Shown here piece by piece: positions 16,095 to 24,024 of a stretch of DNA of 64,000 nt. Source of the DNA: RYN-417 sp043743105 (GTDB lineage Bacteria > Patescibacteriota > Saccharimonadia > Saccharimonadales > JACDBH01); assembly GCA_043743105.1 (NCBI GenBank), contig JAYTXD010000011.1:20784-84783 (forward strand). The letters are read 5' to 3'. The notes beneath the pieces were generated by a model. That model worked only from the letters and a program-made list of their open reading frames with translations. It was not told where the DNA came from and searched no databases. The position numbers and the translations under genes were made by a program. Numbering within the stretch: the first letter of the stretch is position 1; each line of letters starts with the position of its first letter.

Positions 16095-16634
16095 CTATAA
16101 TCCTCGCATACGGCGTTCTAAAACGTCATAGCCTTCATGTACTTCATCGTTTTTACCTATACCAAGTTTATGCATAAGTCCCCATAACTCAGCAACCACT
16201 TTGTCGTGATCTGCGTCATCGGCCGTCAACATTTCTGCCTCTATAAATACACCAAGCCCCGGCACTTCATCGTAACAAATTTCTATGTCGCCACTATGTC
16301 CTTTTCGCCGGATTTTTGTAAGGTCAGAATACGGCACATAATGTATTTGCTTGATGATGTTCTCAAGCTCTGTAACATCAATAATTTCAGTCTCATGCTC
16401 AATACTATCTAGGTGCCCAACCACAGAACGCTTGAGAGTAAATATATGTTTTTTGTCATTTTCAGTTCTAATTCTCAACCAATTTGAGTTCAGCGCATTA
16501 TCAACGCCTCCTGGCTCACTAAAAACTCTGTCGTGCTGCTTAATCGGTGCTGATAATTCAATTTCTAGCACTCTAATAGCATTTTCAAGTTTTTTCCTAT
16601 CTTTAACCAATGCTTTAATTTCAATCTCTCTCAT
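16095..16634 (-). CDS. CYTH-domain protein (class IV adenylate cyclase/thiamine triphosphatase-like)
   Basis: A 179-residue protein with the CYTH signature EIEIKALV at the N-terminus, followed by alternating charged strands (WLRIRTENDKKHIFTLKRS, IEICYDEVPGLGVFIEAEM) that line a metal-triphosphate tunnel. Members hydrolyse triphosphates or make cAMP; the substrate cannot be decided. GLGVFIEAE resembles the CyaB-like group. Its ATG overlaps the upstream hydrolase stop as ATGA, so the two are translationally coupled. Confidence 0.85.
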   Translation of the reverse strand: MREIEIKALVKDRKKLENAIRVLEIELSAPIKQHDRVFSEPGGVDNALNSNWLRIRTENDKKHIFTLKRSVVGHLDSIEHETEIIDVTELENIIKQIHYVPYSDLTKIRRKGHSGDIEICYDEVPGLGVFIEAEMLTADDADHDKVVAELWGLMHKLGIGKNDEVHEGYDVLERRMRGL

Positions 16635-17194
16635 GTATTTAGCAGTTCCTTTAGCACTTCAAATTTCCTATAAGGTTGATTATACGTACCAGAGCCCATA
16701 TGACCCTGCCGCTCTGCAAATATAAACTTGGCATTAAGTTTTTCAGCAACAGGACGTGCCTGCTTATCATCACATCCCCATGGGTCATTATCAGAATTAA
16801 TTAATATAAATTCTGTAGCCTTAGTTTTAATAGTAACCCAGTCAAAATTTTTAGGGAGCATACTGTTTTGCCCATCAGACTGCGGTATATAATAGCCCGC
16901 AACTAAGATTACCTGCTTAACTGTAGCGCTTAGACTCTCTAGGATGTTTAAAATCAGTGGGCATGCCGAAGAATGACCAATAATAACCGTCTGCTCATCA
17001 ACTGGAGGCATATGCATCTCAATAAAATTTCTCGTTTCCTCCAGAGTTGGCGCCTCAGTGTGCGGCAACAGCGGCCACCAGACACTATACCCTTTTGATT
17101 CTAAATACAGCTTTGTATCTTCAAACCAAAAATAATCGGTGTCGCTCCCACCGTGCCCATGCAGCAATAAAGCCGTTTTCATTCTTTTATCCAT
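16631..17194 (-). CDS. RBBP9/YdeN-like alpha/beta hydrolase
   Basis: A 187-residue serine hydrolase. ALLLHGHGGSDTDYF forms the oxyanion region, IIGHSSACPLIL carries the GxSxx nucleophile elbow (GHSSA), NSDNDPWGC the acidic residue and RQGHMGSG the catalytic His. These are the features of the small RBBP9/YdeN family. Substrate unknown. It ends in TGA overlapping the CYTH start, and begins inside the last codons of the upstream membrane protein gene, so 16095-17771 behaves as one operon. The start could instead be the Met five codons in. Confidence 0.82.
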   Translation of the reverse strand: MDKRMKTALLLHGHGGSDTDYFWFEDTKLYLESKGYSVWWPLLPHTEAPTLEETRNFIEMHMPPVDEQTVIIGHSSACPLILNILESLSATVKQVILVAGYYIPQSDGQNSMLPKNFDWVTIKTKATEFILINSDNDPWGCDDKQARPVAEKLNAKFIFAERQGHMGSGTYNQPYRKFEVLKELLNT

Positions 17195-17771
17195 TAGATT
17201 GCTTTACCACTTTTTGGCGAAAGTATATGTTAAGTCCAAGCGCAAAACCTACGAGCGATAGATATATTGGAAACCCAGCGCTTATAAAACTAATATGCTT
17301 AACAGCTAAAAATGATATGCCCGAACCTACACCGCTAATAATAAATGCTTGCCACCCCTCTTCATGCGGTGCAATCCATGAGTGATAAAATGTCGGGACG
17401 GCACCAAAAAAATCTGCGCTCATATTAAAAATAATCGCGTAGTTGGCATTTTTGCTTAATAACCAAGCAACCAGCCCGGCGACTGATATAACCTGGCTGA
17501 CAGCATCTATCCACGAGTAGGTGTGGTCACCATGTTTGAGTGCAAACACGAGAATAGTTACTTCGATCAGCGTGGCAATGCCCGTTAAAAAGGCACTGGT
17601 ATATGACCTATGACTAAGTTCCGCTACGGTCGCAATGCCCGTAATAAGTGACCACGTTGCCCACGAAGCAATGCGCGGCTTAACCTTACCCGATATTGTT
17701 TCCTTTAAGTACGGGATAAACCCAATAGCGGCAATTAAAGGACCCACAATCGAAAGTAATTCTCTCATCAA
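17187..17771 (-). CDS. Polytopic membrane protein, PQ-loop-like
   Basis: A 194-residue integral membrane protein with about six helices. The opening (SIVGPLIAAIGFIPYLKETI followed by KPRIASWATWSLI) resembles a PQ-loop repeat, and a second similar unit may follow from VSQVISVAGLVAWLL. PQ-loop proteins include small transporters. It lies 15 bp downstream of a DUF4868/KwaB-like gene, and Kiwa defence pairs KwaB with a small membrane protein, KwaA; whether this is a KwaA equivalent is open, since gene order is reversed and I see no specific similarity. Confidence 0.55.
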   Translation of the reverse strand: MMRELLSIVGPLIAAIGFIPYLKETISGKVKPRIASWATWSLITGIATVAELSHRSYTSAFLTGIATLIEVTILVFALKHGDHTYSWIDAVSQVISVAGLVAWLLSKNANYAIIFNMSADFFGAVPTFYHSWIAPHEEGWQAFIISGVGSGISFLAVKHISFISAGFPIYLSLVGFALGLNIYFRQKVVKQSNG

Positions 17772-17786
17772 CGTATATTAGCAGCT

Positions 17787-18854
17787 TTAACGCACTTGTG
17801 GTGCCAAAAGCTCCTCTTCATCGAGTGGTTTTAGTGGGCGTTTTTTGATAATTTCAAAGCGTTCCCCGCTAATAGGCGATTCAAAATAATCTTCATTGAG
17901 TAAGTTTACGAATCTGGTCAGATCGCGGTCATCCATAATAATAATTGCACCACTGTCGTCGGTCATAAGCCCAACTCCCATTTCATCCGAGTGGTCTATA
18001 AGGTCTTGCTGCTTGATCTTGCCCGGCTCGAGTTTCTGCATTTTTTTAATGGTCGATGGCTTGCCTTTTATAAGTGACTGTAAGCTAACACCGTCCGCAA
18101 AGCTTAGCTTAAAGTTTTCCTCTATTTCTTTAACTTTTTGGGTGGCAATACTTGCGGCTTTTGCATCATAACCAAACAAAGCCTTAAGTTTTGCCTGGTT
18201 AAAGACAAACAGATCTTGGCCCACAACGAGTAACTGGTTTTCGCCAGGGATTTTAAGCGCGCTCATTGCATCAAAAGGCTTAAAGATACCATCCTTCAAA
18301 AGCCACGCAGTGTGGCCCTTCATGATTTGTGATGTTGGAATACTTTTGACAAGGTAGAACGGCTTATCCATATCTTTGTGCGTGCAGTGCGCAATAACTC
18401 CCTTCATTCGCTTTAGGTCGTGTTCTTGATCGTTAAAAACTTCAATATTGCCTTGTTCGTGCTTAATCCAGTTCAGTACTTCAACGAGCTTATCGACATT
18501 TTTTACTGGTGTCCGCTGCAGCACATTATCTTCTGACTCGGCTTCTTCAAAACCGCGAACTATCAGGCCTTTTTCTACTCCACCTAATATAAACTCCAGA
18601 ATTTCGTCTAAAAATAAGGGGCGCAACTGCCTGGCCACATCACCGCCAAGTTTAGTACGGTACACGGTGTTATTTTTGTTGAAAAAGTATAAATCTATCT
18701 TTAAATCATCAATATATTGCACCAAGTTATTTGCCCAGGCAAAGACATCGGTTTCTACGTAATCTTTCGACCACGAATTTACTGGCGCCATTATATCTTG
18801 GTTGGCGGCCGCACTATTTTTTGTCATAACTTCTGTTTGGTTGTTTTCGTCCAT
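17787..18854 (-). CDS. DUF4868 / KwaB-like protein
   Basis: A 355-residue soluble protein with the overall pattern I know from DUF4868, the domain of the Kiwa anti-phage effector KwaB. Features: an N-terminal acidic half (ETDVFAWANNLVQYIDDLKIDLYFF), a central PFYLVKSIPTSQ strand, then LLVVGQDLFVFNQAKLKALFGY, long helices with SLQSLIKGKPSTIKKMQKLE, a GAIIIMDDRDLTRFVNLLNEDYFESPISGERFEI end. KwaB binds DNA and cooperates with membrane KwaA during phage infection. Family assignment is by recollection of the pattern, not by search. TAGAAT eight bases before the ATG suggests its own leaderless promoter. Confidence 0.6.
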   Translation of the reverse strand: MDENNQTEVMTKNSAAANQDIMAPVNSWSKDYVETDVFAWANNLVQYIDDLKIDLYFFNKNNTVYRTKLGGDVARQLRPLFLDEILEFILGGVEKGLIVRGFEEAESEDNVLQRTPVKNVDKLVEVLNWIKHEQGNIEVFNDQEHDLKRMKGVIAHCTHKDMDKPFYLVKSIPTSQIMKGHTAWLLKDGIFKPFDAMSALKIPGENQLLVVGQDLFVFNQAKLKALFGYDAKAASIATQKVKEIEENFKLSFADGVSLQSLIKGKPSTIKKMQKLEPGKIKQQDLIDHSDEMGVGLMTDDSGAIIIMDDRDLTRFVNLLNEDYFESPISGERFEIIKKRPLKPLDEEELLAPQVR

Positions 18855-18939
18855 AAGGTCTTATTCTAGCGTAAGCGACGTTATAAAGCTGCTGTAAAAT
18901 TTTCTTTTTTTTATGACCATTATTTATGCAGCCGCACCG

Positions 18940-19353
18940 CTACAGTTCGGCGTAAAAACATTCATAATCACCGCCTTTTTGCATACCAAGTTCCTCATAA
19001 CGACTCGTAAGATCTTCCCTATTTTCGTCCGAATAAATAAGCACTTCGCTATGCCCACGCGATTGTAAAACACCTGATGCTGCAGTATATAAGGTCTTGG
19101 CAACATCGGCACTATTATTTTTGGTTACGAAACGATAAAACCAAGCTATACGACCATCTTCAATAATAGAAATAGTGCCCATAATTTCACCGTTTTCATC
19201 GTCAACAATTATAGACTGCGGGTCACGGGTAACTTTTGCAAGCAACGTCTCCCGACTATCACGCTTTTCGTCGAACGAGCCACCATACCACTCGCTGTGT
19301 TGGTAGAGCGATTTTATTTGGTCATAATCTGCATCAGTATAGCCACGAATCAT
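18940..19353 (-). CDS. GNAT-family N-acetyltransferase
   Basis: A 137-residue acetyltransferase fold. IRGYTDADYDQIKSLY is the usual first helix region, DENGEIMGTISIIEDGRIAWFYRFVT covers the central strands, and AKTLYTAASGVLQSRGHSEVLIYSDENREDLTSRYEELGM replaces the classical acetyl-CoA loop with a degenerate version, ending in the standard FYELGM-type helix. Substrate unknown. TATGAT six bases before the start indicates leaderless transcription. Confidence 0.8.
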   Translation of the reverse strand: MIRGYTDADYDQIKSLYQHSEWYGGSFDEKRDSRETLLAKVTRDPQSIIVDDENGEIMGTISIIEDGRIAWFYRFVTKNNSADVAKTLYTAASGVLQSRGHSEVLIYSDENREDLTSRYEELGMQKGGDYECFYAEL

Positions 19354-19402
19354 GTCTCTATCATAACAGATTTAAAAGAGTGTATACTTGGTTATATGCA
19401 AA

Positions 19403-19546
19403 GACGAATCGCCGTACGGTCAAGAAGAAATAGCCGAATATGGCTTTGTTGATCCAAGCACCAAAAACGTTTTACCCGACTTTTTGACTACCGCCAAGTT
19501 CGACCCAGAAACGCTTTTGACCCCGCAGATCTTTGACTACCTGTAG
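19403..19546 (+). pseudogene. Possible C-terminal gene remnant
   Basis: In the gap between the GNAT gene and the signal peptidase the plus strand has an open frame of 47 codons with protein-like composition (DESPYGQEEIAEYGFVDP and further on LPDFLTTAKFDPETLL), ending in TAG at 19544-19546. No ATG or GTG opens it; a TTG lies six codons upstream. Its last 10 bp overlap the end of the convergent signal-peptidase gene. It reads like the tail of a lost gene or an uncalled small ORF. No family recognised. Confidence 0.35.
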
Positions 19547-20052
19547 CTGTAGTGCCGATATACATGCTGGTGATCGTAGCGCTTGCTCAAGCGCTTAACT
19601 TCATACACCATCACAAATGCTGCTGGTGTGTATATAGCAAGAATAAGTCCTATTGGACTATGCAACCAGTCGAGCTCTGCCCCTAATCTTGGCGTAACTT
19701 TGTAGACCACACCAATTAAACGACTAGCAGGAAAAGGCAGATCCTCACGCACCAAGGCATCACCTTTAGTTACTAGCCTACCTGTTTGGTAGTCAACGCG
19801 AGCTAAACGGTGCGATACCACTACACGGCCATCAGCTGGGCTACGGTAGCTTATAACATCACCAACGCGTAACTTTTGTAAGCTAACACTACGCACCAAC
19901 ACAGCGTCACCAGGGTTAATAAATGGTACCATGCTGCCTGTTTGTGCACTCAATAACCTGTCCCCTGTTTTGTATCTATAGGCTGCAAACATGCTACTAG
20001 TAAGCAGGAAGATAACGACAAAATAGATTGCAACCTTTTTAAAGACTTGCAT
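19537..20052 (-). CDS. sipW: SipW-type signal peptidase I
   Basis: A membrane signal peptidase of 171 residues. The catalytic Ser40 lies in SAQTGSMVPFINPGD and the general base is His81 in VVVSHRLARV instead of Lys, which marks the ER/SipW class rather than the usual LepB. Asp98 in TKGDALVRED completes the late box. Helices lie at both ends (VAIYFVVIFLLTSSMFAAY, GLILAIYTPAAFVMVYEV). In Bacillus SipW processes TasA and TapA; here the gene follows a TasA/CalY-like substrate by 6 bp, so it should be its dedicated peptidase. Confidence 0.88.
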   Translation of the reverse strand: MQVFKKVAIYFVVIFLLTSSMFAAYRYKTGDRLLSAQTGSMVPFINPGDAVLVRSVSLQKLRVGDVISYRSPADGRVVVSHRLARVDYQTGRLVTKGDALVREDLPFPASRLIGVVYKVTPRLGAELDWLHSPIGLILAIYTPAAFVMVYEVKRLSKRYDHQHVYRHYSYR

Positions 20053-20058
20053 AGACTA

Positions 20059-20637
20059 CTATGAGGCTTGCGCTGCTCCGATAAAGACAAAGTCTATGTT
20101 GCCAAGGCTTGCACCACTGCCCGTAAATGCATCTGCTGCCATCGAAATCTGAATTTTATACTGATAGGCCGTTGCGGCTGGCAAGATATCGGTTAAAGCA
20201 GTGCCCCCAGCTGCATAGGTGCTAATAAGAACAGCGAGCGTTATGGTTTGCGATGTACCACCTGGCACGTGTGTGACAATAACAGAAACTTTGCTAAGGT
20301 CTACATTACTCAAGTTAGTTGGCGACGTACTTACTGCCAGTTTAACCTGGCTTCCAGTTGTGCCTGAATTTTTTAGCCAGAATGAATTACCTGCAGCCGG
20401 TACCGCTGGCCCACCAGGTACAACACCAGTGAAGTCAAAACCGGTGTGCGAGCTTGTATAAGTAACGCCATCGGTACTAATTTTAAGGTCGGCTGTAGCA
20501 CTTTCGATGGTGTTACCAGCTAGAACTGCCTGCTGGCTTTGCAGCGCCGCAAAAGTTACACCACTTACCAAGGCTACAACAACAACCATAACCGTAAATG
20601 CTCGTAATAAAGGCTTAACGTTAGACTGCCTACGCAT
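20059..20637 (-). CDS. TasA/CalY-like secreted protein
   Basis: A 192-residue exported protein. The N-terminus is basic, followed by a hydrophobic core (AFTVMVVVVALVSGVTFAAL) ending near FAALQSQQAV, a SipW-type leader. The mature part is Ser/Thr/Gly/Ala-rich beta sequence with FWLKNSGTTGSQVKLAVSTSPTNLSNVDLSKVSV, reminiscent of the camelysin/TasA fold that builds surface fibres. AGGAG five bases before the ATG, plus a promoter at 20662-20690, support the start. With sipW it makes a two-gene export unit. Fibre formation is inference. Confidence 0.7.
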   Translation of the reverse strand: MRRQSNVKPLLRAFTVMVVVVALVSGVTFAALQSQQAVLAGNTIESATADLKISTDGVTYTSSHTGFDFTGVVPGGPAVPAAGNSFWLKNSGTTGSQVKLAVSTSPTNLSNVDLSKVSVIVTHVPGGTSQTITLAVLISTYAAGGTALTDILPAATAYQYKIQISMAADAFTGSGASLGNIDFVFIGAAQAS

Positions 20638-20661
20638 ATCTGTCTCCTATTAGTTATGCGT

Positions 20662-20690
20662 ATAATTGCATCAGCATAAATATAAGTCAA
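20662..20690 (-). promoter_or_regulatory. Promoter of the TasA-like/sipW operon
   Basis: On the minus strand TTGACT (20685-20690) stands 17 bp before AATTAT (20662-20667), with TTATAC one to two bases further on. The -10 area overlaps an ATGC...GCAT inverted repeat that could be an operator. The gene's AGGAG and ATG follow within 30 bp. Confidence 0.5.
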
Positions 20691-20769
20691 CAGTTTTTAT
20701 TTTTTGTCTATTTTAGTATAAACGTAAGCTCTACGTTTTTTCTCAATAATATTTCTATAATTTTGCCGC

Positions 20770-22092
20770 TTAAAGATCCTGTATATTCACCCGCGTTTGC
20801 TCAGTCGTATCGCGGTCTCGCACTGTAACGGTACCATTTTCTAATGTCTCAAAATCAATAGTAATATGCTTTGGTATACCAATCTCATCACTGCGTCGAT
20901 AGCGTTTACCAATATTGCCATTATCATCCCAAATAACTGCACCGTGTTGTTTCTTAAGCTGCATATAAACTTCCCGTGCCTTTGCAACCAGCTCTTCTTT
21001 GTTGCGCAACAGTGGCGAAACAGCATACTTTACAGGCGCAATACGTGGGTCAAGTTTTAACACCACCCGTGTTTCGCCGTTAATTTCTTCTTCGTGATAG
21101 GCGTCTGTCAAAACAGCCAGCAACATACGTCCTACTCCTACGGATGATTCAATCACAAATGGTGTAAAGCGCTCTTTCGTTTCTTCATTAAAATACTGCA
21201 AGTCCTTGCCGCTGGCCTTCATATGCGAACTGAGGTCAAAGTCAGTACGATCATGAGTACCCCACAACTCTTTAAATCCTTGAGGAAACTTAAAATAAAT
21301 GTCGTGTGCGGCTGCGGCATAGTGGGCTCGCTCGTCGGCAGCATGTTCGTGCCACTGTAAATTACCTTCATCGATCCCAATTCGTTCTACTAAAAACTTC
21401 CAGGCAAACTGGCGCCATTGTTCGTATGTTTCTTTTTCTTCTGCAGGATTAATAAAATATTGCATTTCCATTTGCTCTAGTTCACGTACCCTAAATATAA
21501 AGTCGCGCGGGCTAATTTCATTACGAAAAGCTTTACCAATTTGGGCAATACCAAATGGTAGCTTGGCTCGCATTGTTTCACGCACATTTTGAAAGTTCGT
21601 AAATATCGAACCAGCGGTTTCTGGGCGCAAATACGAAAGACTTGTCTCGTCCTCAAGTGGGCCTACCCAAGTTTTCATCATCATATTAAAGACGCGTGGC
21701 TCACTTAAGACATTACCGTCTGGTGACTTTTTGTCTTTTAATAGCTTTGCCAGTTCTACAAGATCGGTTGAGTCAACACCCGCCAGATGATCTGCTCGGT
21801 AACGCTTGTGTGTGACTACGTCTTCAACCATTGGATCAGTAAAGCCTGCAACGTGTCCACTAGCCGCCCAAAGTTTTGGATTTTGGATAATAGCACCGTC
21901 AACGCCGTAAACATTGTCTTGTTCGCGTACAACCGCCTTCCACCACTCGGCCTTAAGGTTGTTTACCAGCTCAACACCCAAGGGGCCATAATCATAAAAT
22001 CCTGCGAGACCACCATAAATTTCACTCGCCTGAAACACAAAGCCACGACGCTTGGCCAAAGAAACAATATCTTCCATTTTTGCATTACTCAT
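20770..22092 (-). CDS. glyQS: Glycyl-tRNA synthetase
   Basis: A class II synthetase of 440 residues of the single-chain eukaryote/archaeal-like type, charging tRNA-Gly. Motifs: KRRGFVFQASEIYGGLAGFYDYGPLG at the N-terminus, motif 2 FRNEISPRDFIFRVREFEQ-like (here RVRELEQMEMQYF), motif 3 SVGVGRMLLAVL, and a C-terminal anticodon-binding domain with DDNGNIGKRYRRSDEIGIP. Shorter than many homologues. TATAAT ends ten bases before the ATG and there is no Shine-Dalgarno, so the mRNA is nearly leaderless. Confidence 0.95.
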   Translation of the reverse strand: MSNAKMEDIVSLAKRRGFVFQASEIYGGLAGFYDYGPLGVELVNNLKAEWWKAVVREQDNVYGVDGAIIQNPKLWAASGHVAGFTDPMVEDVVTHKRYRADHLAGVDSTDLVELAKLLKDKKSPDGNVLSEPRVFNMMMKTWVGPLEDETSLSYLRPETAGSIFTNFQNVRETMRAKLPFGIAQIGKAFRNEISPRDFIFRVRELEQMEMQYFINPAEEKETYEQWRQFAWKFLVERIGIDEGNLQWHEHAADERAHYAAAAHDIYFKFPQGFKELWGTHDRTDFDLSSHMKASGKDLQYFNEETKERFTPFVIESSVGVGRMLLAVLTDAYHEEEINGETRVVLKLDPRIAPVKYAVSPLLRNKEELVAKAREVYMQLKKQHGAVIWDDNGNIGKRYRRSDEIGIPKHITIDFETLENGTVTVRDRDTTEQTRVNIQDL

Positions 22093-22171
22093 ACTGATGC
22101 TTATTATACGGTCTTAGGCACAGAAGATAAACCAATCTACTCGTTTTAACCGCAAAATACCAATAACAAGT

Positions 22172-22864
22172 CTAAAATGGTATCACATACTGCCGTGCCA
22201 TAGTCCGAACTATTGGTATCAGCTCCGCTAAATAACCCCTTATATCTGCAACTTTCAAAAGCATCTCAGGAGGATTATGGCAAAGCAGCCGTAAAAGCTT
22301 AATGTGATTCTGCGTAAACTGTCCGCTTGGCAACCCGAAAAATGCCATATCATCAAAACTAAACTGAAACGTCCCATTTTTTGGCAAATCATCTCCTTTT
22401 ACATCATGTGTAAAGTTGGGCAGGTGCCCCAGCAACCGCATCAAATGTAGTAGGTACGAAGCCTCAGCTAAATCTTTTGGCGCCTCCAGATTATTAAGCG
22501 CCGTTAAGCTTGTAACCAACAACTCATAAAACTCGGGGCCGCCTTCGTCCTCAAGTACGCGGTTCAATATTTTTAGCATGTCATAGCCCAACATGGTCCT
22601 GTCTATATCGGTCACAATCTTGCCAAAATGTGTCTCCAGCCGAGTTGACACTAAGGTATGCAGCTCACTCCTGCCCTGAATATAGGTAATGTCACTAACG
22701 CTAAAAAGCTCAATGCCGCCAGCCAACTTACTTTTGGCTTTACGCACACCCTTTGCCATTGCGCGAACCTTACCTTCTTCTGACGTTAAGAATGTCATAA
22801 TTCTGTCGGCCTCACCATAGTCGGTCCGCGTTAAAACAACGGCTTTAGTGCTAAACTGCTTCAT
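22172..22864 (-). CDS. recO: DNA repair protein RecO
   Basis: A RecF-pathway mediator of 230 residues that loads RecA onto SSB-coated DNA. The N-terminal OB fold is clear: STKAVVLTRTDYGEADRIMTFLTSEEGKVRAMAKGVRKAKSKLAGGIELFSVSDI. The helical C-domain has LLHLMRLLGHLPNF, but the zinc Cys residues seen in many RecO are absent. Its ATG overlaps the upstream response-regulator stop (ATGA), tying repair to a small signalling cassette. Confidence 0.92.
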   Translation of the reverse strand: MKQFSTKAVVLTRTDYGEADRIMTFLTSEEGKVRAMAKGVRKAKSKLAGGIELFSVSDITYIQGRSELHTLVSTRLETHFGKIVTDIDRTMLGYDMLKILNRVLEDEGGPEFYELLVTSLTALNNLEAPKDLAEASYLLHLMRLLGHLPNFTHDVKGDDLPKNGTFQFSFDDMAFFGLPSGQFTQNHIKLLRLLCHNPPEMLLKVADIRGYLAELIPIVRTMARQYVIPF

Positions 22865-23253
22865 GCCAATTTATTTTGTTTGAGGCCAACAGCTCGCCTA
22901 ACTTGCCTTCCAAGCTGGTCCAATGATGTATCGGGTTTATACAAATATACGCAAACGCCTAAGTCTGCTAGTGTAGCATCCGATACTCCCGCACTCCGCT
23001 GGCTTATACCGCTTAAAATAACTACCGGCACTGCCAGCCAGTCGACATACGACCTAAACTCGTACAAAAATTCGATGCCGCTATGCCCTGCTAGCAACAG
23101 CTCAACAATAATAAGATCAGGGTGTAGCACGTCAGCCGCAGCCACTCCCGTCTGGGCGTTTTCGCACCAACTCACTTCGTAGGCTTCACGCTCCAAATAG
23201 CGTACATACTGCTCCGCAAGCATACGGTTAGGCTCTAGTAGTAAAATCTTCAT
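22861..23253 (-). CDS. Stand-alone response regulator receiver
   Basis: A 130-residue receiver domain without an output domain. KILLLEPNRMLAEQYVRYLEREAYEVSWCENA starts the fold; the acidic pair is reduced (EPN where DDD/DDE is usual), the phospho-acceptor region is HPDLIIVELLLAGHSG, in which Glu replaces the normal Asp, and the late Lys is in VYLYKPD. The Glu could mimic constant phosphorylation. It lies between a degenerate kinase (2-bp gap) and recO (ATGA overlap). Confidence 0.82.
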   Translation of the reverse strand: MKILLLEPNRMLAEQYVRYLEREAYEVSWCENAQTGVAAADVLHPDLIIVELLLAGHSGIEFLYEFRSYVDWLAVPVVILSGISQRSAGVSDATLADLGVCVYLYKPDTSLDQLGRQVRRAVGLKQNKLA

Positions 23254-23255
23254 CG

Positions 23256-23969
23256 TTATACAAGGCTTAGTTGGTTGCTCGACTGTAGTGTTACCGCAAG
23301 CCCAAACAACCCTCTAAAACGTGCCACACGCACCGAGCTATCCAAAGCGCTAAATAATGCATCGGCTACAAATACTCCTGCCCCACTACCCGCGCTAAAA
23401 TCACCCAGTGGCTGGCGCGCAATTCCTTTTAAGACCTTTGCTTGTTTTAGTAGGCCACTGTTTAGCTTGTTGGTTTCGCTATAAACCCCCGTACTCATGC
23501 CTTTGGCGGTCTTACGCACACCAAGTGTTATGGTTGTCAAAGCACCAGGACGGCTAGCTGCATCTATAAAGCTATACCCCAACAACTCGAGTGCCGACTG
23601 CACTACTTCTCGACGTGCCATTACGGGGGCAAATTTACCACTCAGTCGAAGGTCAATTTTGCAATCATGGGCTTTAGCATAAGTGTCTAGTGATTGCGCC
23701 GTGTCATATAATACCGAACTCAGCGAAACCGTTTCAAGATTCATACGTGGCTCACTTTGAAGCTGGACGCTCAACAAATAGCTATCAATAAGTTTTAGTG
23801 CAGAATTACTGGTAAGGGCGATGGTTTGAAGCAGCTGCTCAAGCTCATCTTTGTTAGGGTGTGTACGTAACAACTCAGCGGCATGTTTAACAGTTACAAA
23901 CGGCAGCTTAACCTGTTCCGCTAGTGTCGTAAATAATAACCCATTAGACTGCGCAATAATATCGCTCAT
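23256..23969 (-). CDS. Degenerate histidine kinase-like protein
   Basis: A 237-residue protein laid out like the HisKA-HATPase core. LAEQVKLPFVTVKHAAELL aligns with the H-box SHELRTPLT pattern, but the phospho-acceptor His is replaced by Glu18. The ATPase part retains only a G2-like GSGAGVFVADALFSAL and lacks clear N and G1 boxes. It has no transmembrane helix or sensor domain. Kinase activity is doubtful; it may serve as a binding partner of the adjacent receiver, which also lacks its key Asp. Confidence 0.65.
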   Translation of the reverse strand: MSDIIAQSNGLLFTTLAEQVKLPFVTVKHAAELLRTHPNKDELEQLLQTIALTSNSALKLIDSYLLSVQLQSEPRMNLETVSLSSVLYDTAQSLDTYAKAHDCKIDLRLSGKFAPVMARREVVQSALELLGYSFIDAASRPGALTTITLGVRKTAKGMSTGVYSETNKLNSGLLKQAKVLKGIARQPLGDFSAGSGAGVFVADALFSALDSSVRVARFRGLFGLAVTLQSSNQLSLV

Positions 23970-24024
23970 AGAAGTAAACCCTCACTCTGAAAGCAAGTTC
24001 CATTGTAGCATACTATAGAGGTCG

